DNA of 53,580 nt. Origin: an uncultured Holophagaceae bacterium (GTDB lineage Bacteria; Acidobacteriota; Holophagae; Holophagales; Holophagaceae). Below, piece after piece: positions 53,417-53,580 of the stretch. The stretch lies in contig CAIOFF010000062.1 of NCBI GenBank assembly GCA_903857495.1, positions 1 to 53,580 on the forward strand, in the 5' to 3' direction. The stretch's first letter is position 1; each line of letters begins with the position of its first letter. The notes below the pieces were generated by a model that saw only the letters and a program-made list of their open reading frames with translations, had not been told where the DNA came from and did no database searches. The position numbers and the translations under genes are program-made.

Positions 53417-53444
53417 CATCACCTTCATCCCCTTCATCCCTGTT
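53417..53444. repeat. Half copy of repeat C
   Basis: TTCATCACCTTCATCCCCTT and CATCCCTGTT, matching the outer arm of repeat C, in the gap after the methyltransferase gene. Confidence 0.6.
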
Positions 53445-53528
53445 GAACGAAGCCGCTGCGCGGCGGGGGACGGTCGTCCAGGCAGGCCGGTCGAAAAAGA
53501 CGGCTAGCGCGGAAGGGTGAAAGCAGGC

Positions 53529-53574
53529 TCCTTGGTCATCGCGGTGTAGACGCACCGCCAGATGACCAAGGAGG
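53529..53574. repeat. 46-bp near-perfect palindrome at the window end
   Basis: CTCCTTGGTCATC (53529-53541) and its exact complement (53562-53574) enclose a second stem GCGGTG/CACCGC with a TAGACG loop. Possible structured RNA, terminator or recombination site; its neighbour on the right is outside the window. Confidence 0.65.
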
Positions 53575-53580
53575 TACTGC

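Overview
The window is about 53.6 kb of high-GC bacterial chromosome, mostly core housekeeping genes with short accessory stretches between them. There is no rRNA gene. Signal peptides, lipoproteins, a class A penicillin-binding protein, a BAM-era Gram-negative gene set, ferredoxin-based 2-oxoacid oxidation and a very GC-rich codon bias suggest an anaerobic or facultative Gram-negative. My best guess is Acidobacteriota, class Holophagae (Geothrix/Holophaga type). This is inference from gene content and not proven by a marker gene.

Layout. 1-436: intergenic repeats. 437-7588: tlyA-mltG, a saccharopine-dehydrogenase-like enzyme, rapZ and secA. 7728-10922: ndk, then a translationally coupled OmpR-type regulator and 7TM-sensor histidine kinase. 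10932-13024: an accessory patch with a DUF4143 ATPase, an antitoxin with a deleted toxin, and two displaced fragments of the 3' end of the neighbouring kinase gene. 13025-23586: a small STAS-like protein, a 3150-residue secreted collagen-like/tail-fibre-like protein and a secreted Ig-like protein, probably one surface-structure locus read on the minus strand. 23889-26704: an unknown gene coupled to proS, and a GatB/YqeY protein. 26824-30666: CheX-like protein, ferredoxin, thiL-DUF2062-ybaB-recR operon, 2Fe-2S ferredoxin. 30724-33929: photolyase, divergent from amt-glnK. 33938-40271: yqgE, membrane protein, mogA, purK, zinc-ribbon and lipoprotein pair, DAHP synthase, secG. 40333-40418: tRNA-Leu(GAG) with promoter and terminator. 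40653-47476: mutY, a DEAD-box helicase, PBP1A, NAD kinase. 47932-50759: two fused-subunit genes for a 2-oxoacid:ferredoxin oxidoreductase. 50760-53381: small secreted protein, rbfA-truB, methyltransferase.

What stands out. Intergenic spaces carry several families of short dispersed repeats (an 80-bp unit with 79/80 identity between two sites, a CCACCGATGAACACCGATAA family, a GGATGAAGGGGATG family, a CACAAAGA family, a CAGCTGTCAG family), often side by side in different combinations. The kinase-fragment/ATPase/toxin-antitoxin patch looks like a site of repeated insertion or duplication. The giant surface protein is a mosaic of collagen-like stalks, nine interruption modules, phage-tail-fibre motifs, a YadA-like beta-roll, four FN3-like repeats and a glycine-rich C-terminus. 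proS carries a low-GC palindrome in frame. The PII protein lacks the usual uridylylation tyrosine.
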